From positions 75,675,521 to 75,739,520 of the forward strand of contig CM055096.1 of NCBI GenBank assembly GCA_029204225.1: 64,000 bases of DNA, read 5' to 3'. The stretch's first letter is position 1; every line of letters starts with the position of its first letter. This document shows positions 33,168-44,040 of the stretch, one piece after another. The notes under the pieces were generated by a model, which saw nothing but the letters and a program-made list of their open reading frames with translations, did no database searches and was not told the DNA's origin. Origin of the DNA: Diphasiastrum complanatum. Its lineage: Eukaryota; Streptophyta; Lycopodiopsida; Lycopodiales; Lycopodiaceae. The translations under genes and the position numbers were made by a program.

Positions 33168-34186
33168 TGATGAGAATCGTGAGATGCTCTGATACCACTA
33201 ATGAATCTAGGGGAGAAAATTCACGAAACAGTCGCGACTCTCTTTCAAGATTCGGATGGAGTTCAGATGCGTTCGCTGGGCACTGCCAGCTGAAACACTC
33301 CTACAATCCTCCAGAGAGTAGTCAGTTACTACTGATCTACGTTCATAAAATTAATACAACATTCGACTTAATTTCAACCAAGGTACGGAATTCAAAGGGA
33401 ACAAGAAAACTCAGACATATGGAATAAACATCATAAGCATTCAACATCCAAGATCAGACACAACTAGAAAATAATCTATATTGATTTTCTTTGATTTCTT
33501 CAGGGCACTGCATGCGAATCCACGCAGTGCGTTGGCGTGAGAGAAGCACGGTTTTCTCACGAGTAGTAGTCTCGCTTCACTAGCGGACAATTGGATCTTC
33601 TGATCCTAGACAGAATTATCTTCTCGCACGCAGGCGGAGCTTCTGTATGTGTTCGTCTTGATTGTTTACTAGCATCAGACTTCTTCAGTGTCTCTTCTCT
33701 TAGTTACACTTGGTGTATCCTGTTTTGATATATGTCAAGTATTATCCAGTAAGTACGGTCTCTCTATGTAAACCTAAGATTAGAGTGATTATACATCTAC
33801 AACTAATCAGGAAATTACAAGAGTGGCAGATTAGCCACGACCTAGGAAGTATCTGCTGACGTCATGCCATCAAGTCAGATCTCTGTACTTCTGGATACTT
33901 GCGTGATTTCTGGTGGTACTCCTTGGAGCGTGAGGACAGAACGAGTTTCGTTTCCACCGTTGGTTTCGTTTACCTCGTCTGACTTTCTCTCTTGCTGGAT
34001 CACAAAGGAATCTCGTTCGTGGATCTTTCGTGTTCGCGAACCGTTCGTCTTCATCTCCGTTCACTTTCGTATTCGCTAAACTCTTCGTGTTTCGTGTCTC
34101 CAGATGTTCGAGTTCGCGAACATCTTCGTCAGGTGAAGGGCTGAAAGCTAGCAAGGCTTTGTAATCAAAAACACTTTGTTTCTTCA
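33168..34186 (-). repeat. 3' LTR of copia D
   Basis: 1,019 bp; on the minus strand TGAAGAAACAAAG ... GATTCTCATCA. It differs from the other LTR by a 27-bp indel near 33,706-33,735 (TGTATCCTGTTTTGATATAT present only here) and scattered substitutions. Near its 3' end (minus strand) it contains an extra copy of the primer-site motif (plus 33,185-33,197). Confidence 0.93.
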
Positions 34187-34748
34187 GCTCTCTCTCAAAG
34201 CATGGTAGCTTTATGATCCCGAGACTGCTCCTTTGCCTCTCAAAGAGCCCTTTGTCCAGCGCTTTAGTGAAGATGTCAGCAACCATATCTTTCGTTCCTA
34301 TGAAGGTGGTTTGCATCATCTTCCTTTCAATTAGATCTCTGATCAAGTGATACTTGATCGCAATGTGTTTCATTCTTGAGTGGAACACATGATCTTTCGT
34401 CAGGTGTATCGCAGAGGTGTTGTCCATCTGCAAGACCAATGACTCGTTCCTTGTTTTGACCAATTCGTCCAGGAACTGCCTTAGCCAAATTATATCGTTG
34501 GCCATCTTTGCTACTGCTACGTACTCTGCTTCGCAGGAAGACTGGGCTACAATGGTCTGCTTCGGACAGTCGTCATTTGTTAGCATTGTCCCTGCGAGCA
34601 TTGGAGTGTTTGCTCCTTTGCAGTTTAGCATCCCAAAGTCCTCTAGGATCTTTTGGGTATATCTGGACTGGTGAAGGTATAACTTGCCTCCCTCATAGTC
34701 CCTTTCAATTTGTAACCCTAGGTAACACCTGGCTTCTCCCAGATCCAC
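33870..34748 (-). pseudogene. RT end and RNase H of copia D, reading into the LTR
   Basis: Minus-strand frame: VDLGEARCYLGLQIERDYEG (RT connection), YTQKILEDFGMLNCKGANTP, then NDDCPK joined directly to QTIVAQSSCEAEYVAVAKMA. Typical copia elements have about 100 or more residues between these two blocks, including the first catalytic Asp of RNase H, so an in-frame deletion is inferred at about 34,560. The rest is intact: VLQMDNTSAIHLTKDHVFHS, IRDLIERKMMQTTFIGTKDM, DIFTKALDKGLFERQRSSLG. The frame stays open through the polypurine tract and about 316 bp into the LTR, ending at 33,870. Confidence 0.92.
34187..34200 (-). promoter_or_regulatory. polypurine tract of copia D
   Basis: On the minus strand CTTTGAGAGAGAGC, directly before the LTR start TGAAGAAAC. 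It is translated in the pol frame as part of CFEREL. Confidence 0.8.
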
Positions 34749-34836
34749 TATCTCGAAATGCTTCGAGATGTCTGTCTTTACTTCAGCAATTAGCTGTTCA
34801 CTCCTACAAAGTATCAGATCCCAATGATTTCAGGGC

Positions 34837-35289
34837 CTAATCCTTCTTCTTGTACCATTGTCGGGCTGATTGCTTCAGACCGTAGATGCTTCTATGCATT
34901 TTGCATACATAGTCAGGAAGTGAATTCGAGACAGATCCTGGGGGTTGATCCATGTAGACCTCTTCGTCTAATTCGCCATGCAAGAAGGCTGTCTTGTCGT
35001 CCACAATGTGGATCCTGAGGTCATAAGCTGCTGCATATGCAAACAATATACGTAGGGATGAATGTTTGACGACATGAGAGAAGGTTTTAGAGTAGTCAAT
35101 ACCGTATCTCTGAGAAAAACCCTTCGCTACCAGTCTTGCCTTGTATTTTGTCACACTCCCGTCTGGTTCATATTTGAGTTTGAAAACCCATTTGCATTTG
35201 ACAGTCTTGCGCTTAGAGGTAATGGCTCCAACATCCATACCTGGTTCTACCTCATGGACTCCATCTCTTCGTTCATGGCTTGGATCCAT
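34837..35289 (-). pseudogene. reverse transcriptase of copia D, catalytic box deleted
   Basis: Minus-strand RT fingers/palm: SKRKTVKCKWVFKLKYEPDG, KARLVAKGFSQRYGIDYSKT, IHIVDDKTAFLHGELDEEVY, ending YGLKQSARQWYKKKD and a stop. The next recognisable part (about 34,745-34,815) reads HWDLILCRSEQLIAEVKTDI. The YVDD box that belongs between DLILC and RSEQL, and the segment after WYKK, are missing. RT would be inactive. Confidence 0.93.
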
Positions 35290-36456
35290 TTGTCCTTTTC
35301 TGGACCTTCAATCGCCTCCTCGAATGTCTGTGGTTCGCCACTGAACCCGCAGAATTCTTTTGATGTGGAAGCTGAGCTGCCTGGCACAAATCTTGCTGGT
35401 GCTCTTCGTGGTCTTGTTGACCTTCTGGGAGATCCTCCCGGAACAGCTATGCCTTTGCCCTTGTCTGCGCTGCTCGGTCCGGAACCATCTTGGTTTACAG
35501 GAACTGCGGCGACATGTTGCCTCTCGAATCTTTCTTTGTCTGATTTGTCGTTCGAATGGGAGACGACTTGAAAATCTTCGTTTTCGTGTTCGTCCTCTGC
35601 TCCTTCTGACGTTGGCGACAGGTCATAGTACTGTCTTTCTAGAACTTCATAGCTAACAGGGTCTTTGTTGGCCATTGTCCTGCTCTCGTCGAATTTGACA
35701 TCCCTCACTATTTTCACAGTGTTCGTGTCTGGCATGTAGATTCTGTAGTATGACGAATTATTGTCATAACCTACCAAAAATCCTTGCTTGGCTTTCTCAT
35801 CAAGCTTCTTGCGAAGCTTATAAGGAATATGTGCATATGCTGCACAGCCAAATATTCTGACGTGAGACAGGTTGGGTTTCTTACCCCACCATAGCTCATG
35901 TGGCGTCGTGTGAGGAATACCAGATTTACCTGTCCTGTTTTGGATGTATGCGGCTGTAGCTACTACTTCAGCCCACAGTGCCCTTGGAGCCTTCGAGTAT
36001 GCCATCATGCATCTGGCTGCTTCCATCAGGGTCCTGTTCTTTCGTTCAGCAACACCATTGTACTGCGGTGTGTAGGCTGCAGTTCTTCTGTGAATGATGC
36101 CACGATCATTGTAGAAGTCAGTGAAGCGATTCGAGATATATTCGCCACCTCGATCTGTTTTGATCTGCTTCAGCTTGTTGCCTATGTATCTCTCAGCCCA
36201 ATTCACATATTCTGTGAATTTATCGAGTGCTTCAGATTTATTCTGAATAAAATACACTGGCAAACTTGCTATAATCATCAATGAAGGTTATATAATATTT
36301 TGAACCTTTTACTGAGATCACGTTGAATGGACCGCAAATGTCAGAGTGCACCAGCTCCAGAATCTTTGTCGTTCTGTAGGAGTCTTTGACGAATGGTGTG
36401 CATGACATCTTGCCTTTCAAATATGCATTATAGGTGGTCAAACTGGTTGCATTCAA
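35247..36456 (-). pseudogene. integrase of copia D
   Basis: Minus strand. The end of the GAG_pre-integrase/zinc region (YLKGKMSCTPFVKDS) is followed by ILELVHSDICGPFNVISVKG, YYITFIDDYSKFASV, a frameshift at about 36,250, then IKTDRGGEYISNRFTDFYND, YTPQYNGVAERKNRTLMEAA, and the C-terminal LRKKLDEKAKQGFLVGYDNN. The D, D, E triad is intact. The tail is acidic then basic (RRSTRPRRAPARFVPGSSAS) as in many plant copia elements, and ends EPQTFEEAIEGPEKDKWIQA at the start of RT. Element E (62,650-64,000) is a second copy. Confidence 0.94.
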
Positions 36457-36512
36457 AATGCTTACCCCTGTTATTTCTCCATGATGACTTGCTTAGTAGA
36501 GTGTCATTGAGT

Positions 36513-38023
36513 TCATGTGGCAGAGTCTTTTGTGCCACAGAGTGTCTGGCAAGTCATCATGGGTCTATGCATTTGATCTTCAGGTAGGCGCACCTTTAGA
36601 TGATATAGGTTGCCCTTCCTTCTGCCTTGAGCAATGAGAGTGCTGGTGCTGGCATCAATCACGTTGCATGCTTCGTTAGAAAACGTCACACGCATCCCTA
36701 CATCTGCTATTCTTGCTACAGAGAGCAAGTCTTGCTGCAGAGTTGGCACAAACAGAACGTCTTTGAGTCGTCTGTCTCTGCCGTTGGTGTTGAGCCAGAG
36801 TGAACCAATACCGTTCACTTGATGTTTGGATCCATCTCCAAGAACTATGAATCTTGAGGGATCTGCACTTCTGAAATCAAACATGATTCATCTTGATGTC
36901 ACGAAGTACGAGGTGGCTCCTGAATCCAGGATCACCTCGTGTGTGTTAGACGTTGATGCTGCACACACATCTTCACAGATGTAGGCGGTCGAACAATTTT
37001 TATTCGTTATTTCTTCGCCCATCTTCAAGCTCTCGGGCTCCTCGACATAGGAAGAACTATTATTGTTCTCCTGTCCCTTCTTATGGCAATGGATACACTC
37101 AATCTTGGGATTGAGCCAACAGGTATCTACTGTATGCCCGTCTCTTCTGCATCTCGTGCAGGTCTTCTTGTCTGCATCTTGTCGTTTCGACCTCCCTTTG
37201 GTCTTCCAGTTGCTTTTGCTGGTCCCCTCTACTTGGTGGTCACGATCCTGCCTCTGATTCGACTCATTCTTAGGCTTGAACTGTTTCTTTGATTTTTCTC
37301 TGTTGCCGTAGAGTGCCTGATCAGAACCATCTTTGTGATCAAGATGCTCGCTGGCCTCGACTTTCTCTCGAATCTCGACAATCGCCTTTTCGAGATTCAT
37401 GGTAGGATCTTTCGCGAGCAGGGTTCGTGTCGTCTGGAAAGATCTGGGTAAGACTCTCAACAAATATGTGAGCTGCTTCTCAGTTGATACTGCATTCTCT
37501 GCTCCTGAGTTGTGTAGTGATAGAAACAGATCCTTCATCTTTCTCACGAAAGAGGTGAGGTCTTTTCCATCCCACTGCAGATTCGTCAGCTGACCTTCCA
37601 ACATCATAATCTGACTTATTGATTTCGTCTGAAATCTTGTGAGCAGTGCATCCCACATCTCCTTAGCTTTGGAGAGTGTAGCCAGGTCAAGTGTAAGGCT
37701 ATATTCGATGGAAGATGATAGCAAGGCTACTGCCTTGTCGTTTTTCTCCCTCCATTCGCGTTGCTCCTTGCCTGTTGTCGTAGGCATTTCTTCTGTGCCA
37801 TCCACCCGGGGAAAGAGTCCTTCGCCCTTGAGTATCAAAGATGTTAACTTTCCAGGCTCGAAAGTTAGATCCTGAAGAATTAAGTATAGTGCAGATCTTG
37901 TTCTACATGCTGCTGATTCAAGCCTTTGCTTCTTGAAGTCTATTTTCTTGTTGATGGTTGATTGTCTGAATGCTTGGCCTCCTGGATCTGCTAGCTTCTT
38001 GGCTATGTCAGAATATGCCAGGG
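36513..38023 (-). pseudogene. gag and protease of copia D
   Basis: Minus strand. Gag (UBN2 type) runs from about 38,000: SLTLDLATLSKAKEMWDALL, ISQIMMLEGQLTNLQWDGKD, LTYLLRVLPRSFQTTRTLLA, then a basic linker and the zinc knuckle CTRCRRDGHTVDTC (CX2CX4HX4C), plus a second partial CIHCHKKG. Protease: VILDSGATSYFVTSR, a stop at about 36,888, then RFIVLGDGSKHQVNGIGSLW and VLFVPTLQQDLLSVARIADV to 36,513. The open frame extends upstream into the LTR (M at 38,069), but no ATG lies in the first 120 codons after the primer site, so the real start is unclear. Confidence 0.92.
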
Positions 38024-38024
38024 T

Positions 38025-38037
38025 GGCTCTGATACCA
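38025..38037 (-). promoter_or_regulatory. tRNA-iMet primer-binding site of copia D
   Basis: On the minus strand TGGTATCAGAGCC, a perfect 13-base match to the usual plant copia site, one base after the LTR end. Confidence 0.93.
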
Positions 38038-38038
38038 C

Positions 38039-39030
38039 TAATGAGAATCGTGAGATGCTTTGATACCACTAATGAATCTAGGGGATAAAATTCACGAAAC
38101 AGTCGCGACTCTCTTTCAAGATTCGGGTGGAGTTTAGATGCGTTCGCTGGGCACTTCTAGCTGAAACACTCCTACAATCCTCCAGAGAATAGTCAGTTAC
38201 TACTGATCTACGTTCATAAAATGAATACAACATTCGACATAATTTCAACCAAGGTGCGGAATTCAAAGGGAACAAGAAAAATCAGACATATGGAATAAAC
38301 AACATAAGCATTCAACATCCAAGATCAGACACAACTAGAAAATAATCTATATTGATTTTCTCTGGTTTCTTTAGGGCACTGCATGCGAATCCACGTAGTG
38401 CGTTGGCATGAGAGAAGCACGGTTCTCTCACAAGTAGTAGTATCACTTCACTAGTGGACAATTGGATCTTCTGATCCTAGACAAAATTATCTTCTCGCAC
38501 GCAGGCGAAGCTTCTGTCTGTGTTCGTCTTGATTGCTTACTAGCACCAGACTTCTTCAGTGTCTCTTCTCTTAGTTACACTTGGATTATCCAGTAAGTAC
38601 GGTCTCTCTATGTAAACCTAAGATTAGAGTGATTATACATCTACAACTAATCAGAGAATTACAAGAGTGGCAGATTAGCCACGACCTAGGAAGTATTTGC
38701 TGATGTCATGCCATCAGGTCATATCTCTGTACTTATGGATACTTGCGTGATCTCTGGTGGTACTCCTTGGAGCGTGAGGACAGAACGAGTTTCGTTTCCA
38801 CCGTTGGTTTCATTTACCTCGTTTGCCTTTCTCTCTTGCTGGATCGCAAAGGAATCTCGTTCGTGGATCCGTCGTGTTCGCGAACCGTTCGTCTCCGTCT
38901 CCGTTGACTTTCGTATTCGCAAAACTCTTCGTGTTTCGTGTCTCCAGATGTTCGAGTTCGCGAACATCTTCGTTAGGTGAAGGGCTGAAAGCTAGCAAGG
39001 CTTTGTACTCAGAAACACTTTGTTTCTTCA
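38039..39030 (-). repeat. 5' LTR of copia D
   Basis: 992 bp; TGAAGAAACAAAG ... GATTCTCATTA on the minus strand (terminal CA decayed to TA). It contains the same internal primer-site-like copy (plus 38,059-38,071, TTTGATACCA) near its U5 end as the other LTR. Confidence 0.93.
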
Positions 39031-39035
39031 GGTAT

Positions 39036-40198
39036 GTCTCATGTCTTAAAGGGGGAGAGACCATCTGTTGAGGGTCCTCTTGTTATCTGTATGCAAATAA
39101 AAAGAATGGAGATTCAGTATTTGTGGTTGTATTATGTGAATGTTGATTCCAGTTTTGATTCTTATGTTGATAATAATCAGATAAGCACACTCGCTAATAA
39201 ACCACAAGAAACTTCATTTATGTTTGCATCCCCTAGTTCATATGTATTTTCATTACAGCCTACATGTGACCCAGCAAGTGAGTTGAAGAAGTCCATCCGC
39301 ACTCAGTTTAAAGATGTGCTAACTAGCAATTTGCCGTCCGGATTGCCGCCTAGTTGGAACGTTGATCATCGTATTGAGCTTGTTCTAGGGGCAAGTCAAG
39401 GTATGTAGGCCTCCTTATAGGCTGAGCCTAAAAGAGGAAGAGGAAGTCAGAAAGATGTTGGAGGAGTATCTCAAGTTGGGGTACATCAGTCCAACTTATT
39501 CACCTTTTGCCTCTCCTATTTTACTTGTTAAGAAAAAGGATGGTATTTTCCAGATGTGTGTAGATTACAGGGGATTGAATAAGATCACTGTAAAGCACAG
39601 GTATCCGATGCCCAGGATTGATGATCTACTCGATGCGTTGCAAGGTGCAACCATTCTCAGTAAGATAGATCTCAAAAGTGGATACCATCAAATACAGATT
39701 CGAGATGAAGATGTCCAGAAGACGGCCTTCCGAACCCGTTTCGGTCATTATGAGTTTTTGGTTATGCCATTTGGGTTAACCAATGCCCCAGCCAAGTTCA
39801 TGATGCTCATGAACGATGTCTTGCGAGACTATATGGGCAATTTTGTTGTCAATTTTATTGACGATATATTGGTTTTTAGTAAAGCGGTCGAGGAGCATGA
39901 GGTTCATCTCAAGACCGTATTGGGCAAGTTACAAGCTTCTGTCTTGTATGCCAATGCTCAGAAGACAGAGTTGTGTAAAACTCATGTCGAGTATTTGGGT
40001 CACGTAGTGACAGCTGAGGGTATTTCGGTTGACCCAGCCAAGGTGGTTGTGGTTAAGAAGTGGCCGAGGCCTGCCGATATACGCCAATTGCAATCTTTCT
40101 TAGGCTTTTGTAAGTTCTACCGGCGGTTTGTTAGGAATTATTCCTGGATAGCTGCTCCTCTAACGGACCAGTTAAGGAAAAACAACATTGTGGTTTGA
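39036..40198 (+). pseudogene. reverse transcriptase of C
   Basis: Continues the C frame after D: a variable linker, ELKKSIRTQFKDVLTSNLPS, DHRIELVLGASQG, a frameshift at about 39,405, then the RT core open to 40,198. Core blocks are YSPFASPILLVKKKDGIFQM, CVDYRGLNKITVKHRYPMPR, LSKIDLKSGYHQIQI, FLVMPFGLTNAPAKFMMLMN and the catalytic box NFIDDILVF (FIDD where most have Y[LIV]DD). The end is LGHVVTAEGISVDPAK and LQSFLGFCKFYRRFVRNYSW. TGA at 40,196 separates it from RNase H. Confidence 0.94.
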
Positions 40199-40750
40199 TG
40201 GGATGCTGAAGCTCAGCAACGTTTTGAGAACTTGAAGGAGTCGCTGGCCACGGCTCCAGTTCTCAAGATTGTGGTACCTAGAAACCTTTTGACCTAGAGA
40301 CAGATGCAAGTGGCATTGTCGTAGGTGCAGTGTTAAGCCAAGAAGGTAGACTAGTAGCTTATGAGAGTAAGAAGTTGACACCAACTCAACAAAGATATCC
40401 TACACACGAGCAAGAGCTGTATGCGATTATACATGCGCTCAAGGTGTGGAGACATTATTTATATGTTGCCGAGTTTTATGTGTACACAGATCATTATACT
40501 TTAAAGTATTCTTGCACTCAGCCAGATTTGAAAGGCTGCCAAGCTCGGTGGGCCGAGCTGATGCAAGAATTTCACTTGGAAATTCGCCTCCAAAGAGAGA
40601 AGGAAAATGTGGTCGCTGATGCACTATCTCGTATACTGCATCAGATGAACTTTACTGTGGTTGACAGTGGTCTCATGGAGGAGATTTACTGTGGTTGACA
40701 GTGGTCTCATGAGCTTTATTGTGGTTGACAGTGGTCTCATGGAGTAGATT
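40199..40750 (+). pseudogene. RNase H of C with a local triplication
   Basis: WDAEAQQRFENLKESLATAP, then (frameshift at about 40,290) LETDASGIVVGAVLSQEGRL, KKLTPTQQRYPTHEQELYAI, FYVYTDHYTLKYSCTQPDLK, ending NVVADALSRIL. The catalytic Asp (ETDAS), Glu (EQELYAI) and Asp (YTDH, VADALSR) are visible. Just after it a 27-bp unit, TTTACTGTGGTTGACAGTGG plus TCTCATG, occurs three times (40,651-40,741). Confidence 0.9.
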
Positions 40751-40783
40751 AAGAAGGCTCAAGCGCGCAAGATAGTCGACCAA

Positions 40784-42096
40784 ATGGAAGAGTCAGTTGA
40801 GGCTGTCGCTTCCGTAGAGGCACACACCAGTACATATCTAACATACATTGTGAAGGATGGTATGCTATTGAGAAATGGAAAAGTTTTCGTGCCAGACGTG
40901 AAGGATTTTCGTCATAAGATACTTCATGAATGCCATGATAGTCCCTTCGCAGGGCACCCTGGTATTGATAAGACCAGTGAGCTTTTAAGAAGGCAATATT
41001 TCTGGCCACGATTGTAGCGGGATGTAAGAGAGTATGTCCAGCGTTGCACGGCTTGTCAAGTGAACAAGGTCGAGAGAGTAAGTCCTCCGGGCTTGCTACA
41101 TCCACTTGAGATACCTACAGGAAGGTGGAAAAGCATCTCTATGGATTTTATTGTTGGGCTACCCAAGACCCAGAATGGATTCAATTATGTTATGGTAGTG
41201 TTAGACAGGTTTTCCAAGATGGCTCATTTCATCGCAACGACCAAGAAGGTCACAGCTCCGCAAGTGGCTGAGTTGTTTATCAGAATATTGTCAGGTTACA
41301 TGGTCTTCCGAAGTCCATTGTTTCTGACAGGGATCCCAAATTTATGGAAAATTTTTGGATTGAGATGTTCGCCAAGCTGGGAACACAGTTGCGGATGAGT
41401 AGCTCTGAGCATCCTCAGACAGATGGTCAGATAGAGCGAGTGAATCAGATCTTGGATGATATGCTTAGGGCATATGTTAGTAGTACACAGATAGACTGGG
41501 TAAAGCATTTATTGCTATTGGAATTCGCATACAATGATAAGAGACATGCGTCCACTAGATTGAGTCCATTTGAGCTCAATTATGGTTTCAGGCCACTAAG
41601 TCATGCAATCATAGGGATTCCACATAGGGTACCTAGTGTTGTAGAGTTTTTGGCTCAGATGCAGTAGAAGCTAGAGTTGGCACGAGATAACTTGTCCAGG
41701 GTAGGGCAGAGAGTTATGCTCGTGAGAACCGTACCTATCGGGAATTTGAAAATGGAGATTGGGTGTATTTACTAGTTTCTTCAAAGTCGAAGGTGCTACG
41801 CACATGAAAGTGTGCCAAGTTATCTCCTAGCTAATGTGGACCATGGTTGATTATTAAGAAGGTGAGCCAAGTAGCTTATAAGCTACAACTACCTATAAGA
41901 TGCAAGGTGCATCCAGTATTCCATGTTAGCAAACTGAAGAAATGTTTGCACGATGGCGATAGTCTAGTGGAATCGTCTCCCTCAAGAGTATCTAGTAACT
42001 TGGAAAGGGCATCTGTTGTCAGATGCTACCTGGGAGACGCGACAAGCGTTGCAGAAGTCTTACCCAGAGTTTGTCATCGAGGACCGATGACTTGCC
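40784..42096 (+). pseudogene. integrase and chromodomain-like end of C
   Basis: Zinc-binding part: HKILHECHDSPFAGHPGIDK, RRQYFWPRL, a stop at 41,015, then VQRCTACQVNK. Core: SISMDFIVGLPKTQNGFNYV and VVLDRFSKMAHFIATTKKVT, a frameshift at about 41,290, then SDRDPKF with loss of frame, EHPQTDGQIERVNQILDDML and LEFAYNDKRHASTRLSPFEL. After more frameshifts come YKLQLPIRCKVHPVFHVSKL and, at about 42,029-42,085, TWETRQALQKSYPEFVIEDR. That last block is the end of an integrase-linked chromodomain, which in chromoviruses directs insertion to heterochromatin. Confidence 0.88.
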
Positions 42097-42111
42097 AGAG
42101 GAGGGAAGGAT
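42097..42111 (+). promoter_or_regulatory. polypurine tract of C
   Basis: AGAGGAGGGAAGGAT, overlapping the end of the chromodomain frame and directly before the LTR start TGTTAGGATCC. Confidence 0.8.
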
Positions 42112-42591
42112 TGTTAGGATCCAGTTACGACTCTATCACGACCTCGACACGGTCAGTTACCAGAGGGCCTGAGGCCTGGTATCGGCAAGGGTCAGTGACT
42201 GATGCGGACATCTATCCCAAGTTGGGACCGGTGCGTCACAAGCATTGTCCCGGTGTGGCCGCCTGACAAGCTGTCAGAGATGCGGTGTGTCTTGACTGTC
42301 GGGACTCTAGCCGTCAGTGATGAGACGCTAGCCGACAAGTAGTCGGGGTGACCAAGAGGGTCACAGGTCTTTGGCGGGGCACGGGGGTGGTACCCTATGA
42401 GTCACTCAGTATTCACAGGTCACAGGGGCCAGGCATGCCAAGTGGACTGATCACCCACAGGTGGATGCCATGTGCCAGTTGATGGGAATAGCAGGTAGAA
42501 GGACTCAAGGAGGGGGTGCATATGGTTGGGAAGTTCATTCTACACACCGGCCTTCTAGGATTCACGAGCTTGCAGAGAGTGGCTTGTGACA
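42112..42591 (+). repeat. 3' LTR of C
   Basis: 480 bp, TGTTAGGATCC ... GCTTGTGACA. The right 320 bp matches the 5' LTR remnant. The first 160 bp is unique in the window. Confidence 0.82.
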
Positions 42592-42934
42592 ATATTGTAT
42601 GAAAATCGTTATGAATGTTAGTAGTGAGTTAATAGGAACCAAGTTAGTGAAAGCCTAGGATTACTTTGCCTTAGAATGATGGGCCTTACTTCTACTAAAA
42701 TGGCATAAATTTCAACCCTCTAAATTAGGAAATGAGTATACCACCTTGTAGGGACAATATCCGTCCACCTGCATCATAATGGAGGTGTTCTTTGTAGTTT
42801 CACGCATATCTTGCTAAATAGAAAGTTTTATTTGAACTCTCATATCCACTTCGCTTTTTCAAAGCTAGTGTCTTTCAATTTCACAGAATTACTCAAAACC
42901 TTGAGCAAGGTGGTTGTGCCAATTGAACATTCCC

Positions 42935-43030
<96 letters not shown>

Positions 43031-44040
43031 AATTAGAAAACTCCATGTCCAAATCCTAACACAACCTCAAATAGAATGTTGTGACATGGGATGAGCACAT
43101 GTAGGGGCCCGTACGGCTTCTTACGTTGAGGCCTCCATAAGCTCTAATGGATAACATGATCAAAGTACAGCTTTTCTCCAAATCTCATGCAGAATACAAA
43201 ATCTCATCAAAACATGTAAGTGCTTCAAGGCCTATTGCTAAAAGTTGACATAAACTTACGAAGTTCATCTTGATGTGGTACTATAAGAATGATTTCCATA
43301 TGTTGGTAACAAATAATCATGTTATAAGTTTCAAACTAAAGCATCGAGAAGTTTAGAATGGAAGACACTTAGAGGAGTTCTAAATCCAAAAAAGACCCTT
43401 TGTAAAGATTCTTTTTATATTTTTTCTCAATTTTTTCTTACACATGGACCAATCGAAACACTCAAATTTGAAATCTACGTAACGTAACTTTTTGAGTTCA
43501 CATTTTGATTCCACACTAAAATTGGCATAACTTTTTAGTCGTAAGTCCGAATTTAGCGGAGTTTGGTGCATTTGAAAGTGCTCGACAAGGGCTTTCCAAT
43601 GATATGTTACATGACATACTTTTGAGATACGATTAAAAATTTATGGCAAATCAAAAGTATTAGTGTTATAATATTTTAATAATATAAACTACATCTTGCA
43701 CGAATTTTTAAAGGATCTTTTTGGAGCTCATAACTCCTCTAATGTTCTCCTCAAGAGGAGCTATGGACAGTTTTGCATTTTGACCGTGTTTTGCATGTTA
43801 TTGGTGCTTTTAAAGAGAAGAGTAAGGCACCAGGATGGGGCATTCCCGGAATGAGGGCCCTACCACAAGGTGTTAGGGGCACGAATTCCGGGGAATGCCC
43901 CTGTCCATGTGCATTACATGGCGTAAATACTGTACTAAAAATCAAGGCTCTGTTTACGTCTAGAAAAGAACTTTGTGATGCTGCTCTGGGAGTTTGTACT
44001 GAACCGGTCTCGTCTCAAAATCATCATCTCTCATACAATC
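42592..44040. other. non-coding spacer
   Basis: AT-rich with no recognisable gene on either strand, apart from the compound microsatellite at 42,942-43,029. Segment 43,380-43,750 resembles low-complexity intergenic DNA. Confidence 0.45.
42942..43029. repeat. compound (CT)n(CA)n microsatellite
   Basis: (TC)n at 42,942-42,980 followed without a gap by (CA)n at 42,981-43,029. Confidence 0.97.

Larger units (their letters stand above)
33168..39030 (-). mobile_element. copia element D inserted in the protease of C
   Basis: Complete insertion with two LTRs (33,168-34,186 and 38,039-39,030), primer site, polypurine tract and a 5-bp target duplication GGTAT (33,163-33,167 and 39,031-39,035). Joining the flanks restores the C reading frame locally (HEG then MSHVLK). 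Coding runs on the minus strand from gag near 38,000 down to RNase H near 34,190. Deletions remove the RT catalytic box and half of RNase H, so D could not move by itself. Confidence 0.95.
20866..42591 (+). mobile_element. gypsy element C (chromodomain type) carrying nested elements B and D
   Basis: Related LTR sequences at 20,866-21,187 and 42,272-42,591, a tRNA-iMet primer site after the first and a polypurine tract before the second define one 21.7-kb unit. Its own sequence is interrupted twice. The gag piece (22,198-22,659) is separated from the protease piece (32,678-33,167) by gypsy B. The protease is split from the RT part (39,036 onward) by copia D. Removing both leaves roughly 5.8 kb. 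The order gag, protease, RT, RNase H, integrase, chromodomain-like end fits the chromovirus class. Confidence 0.88.
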
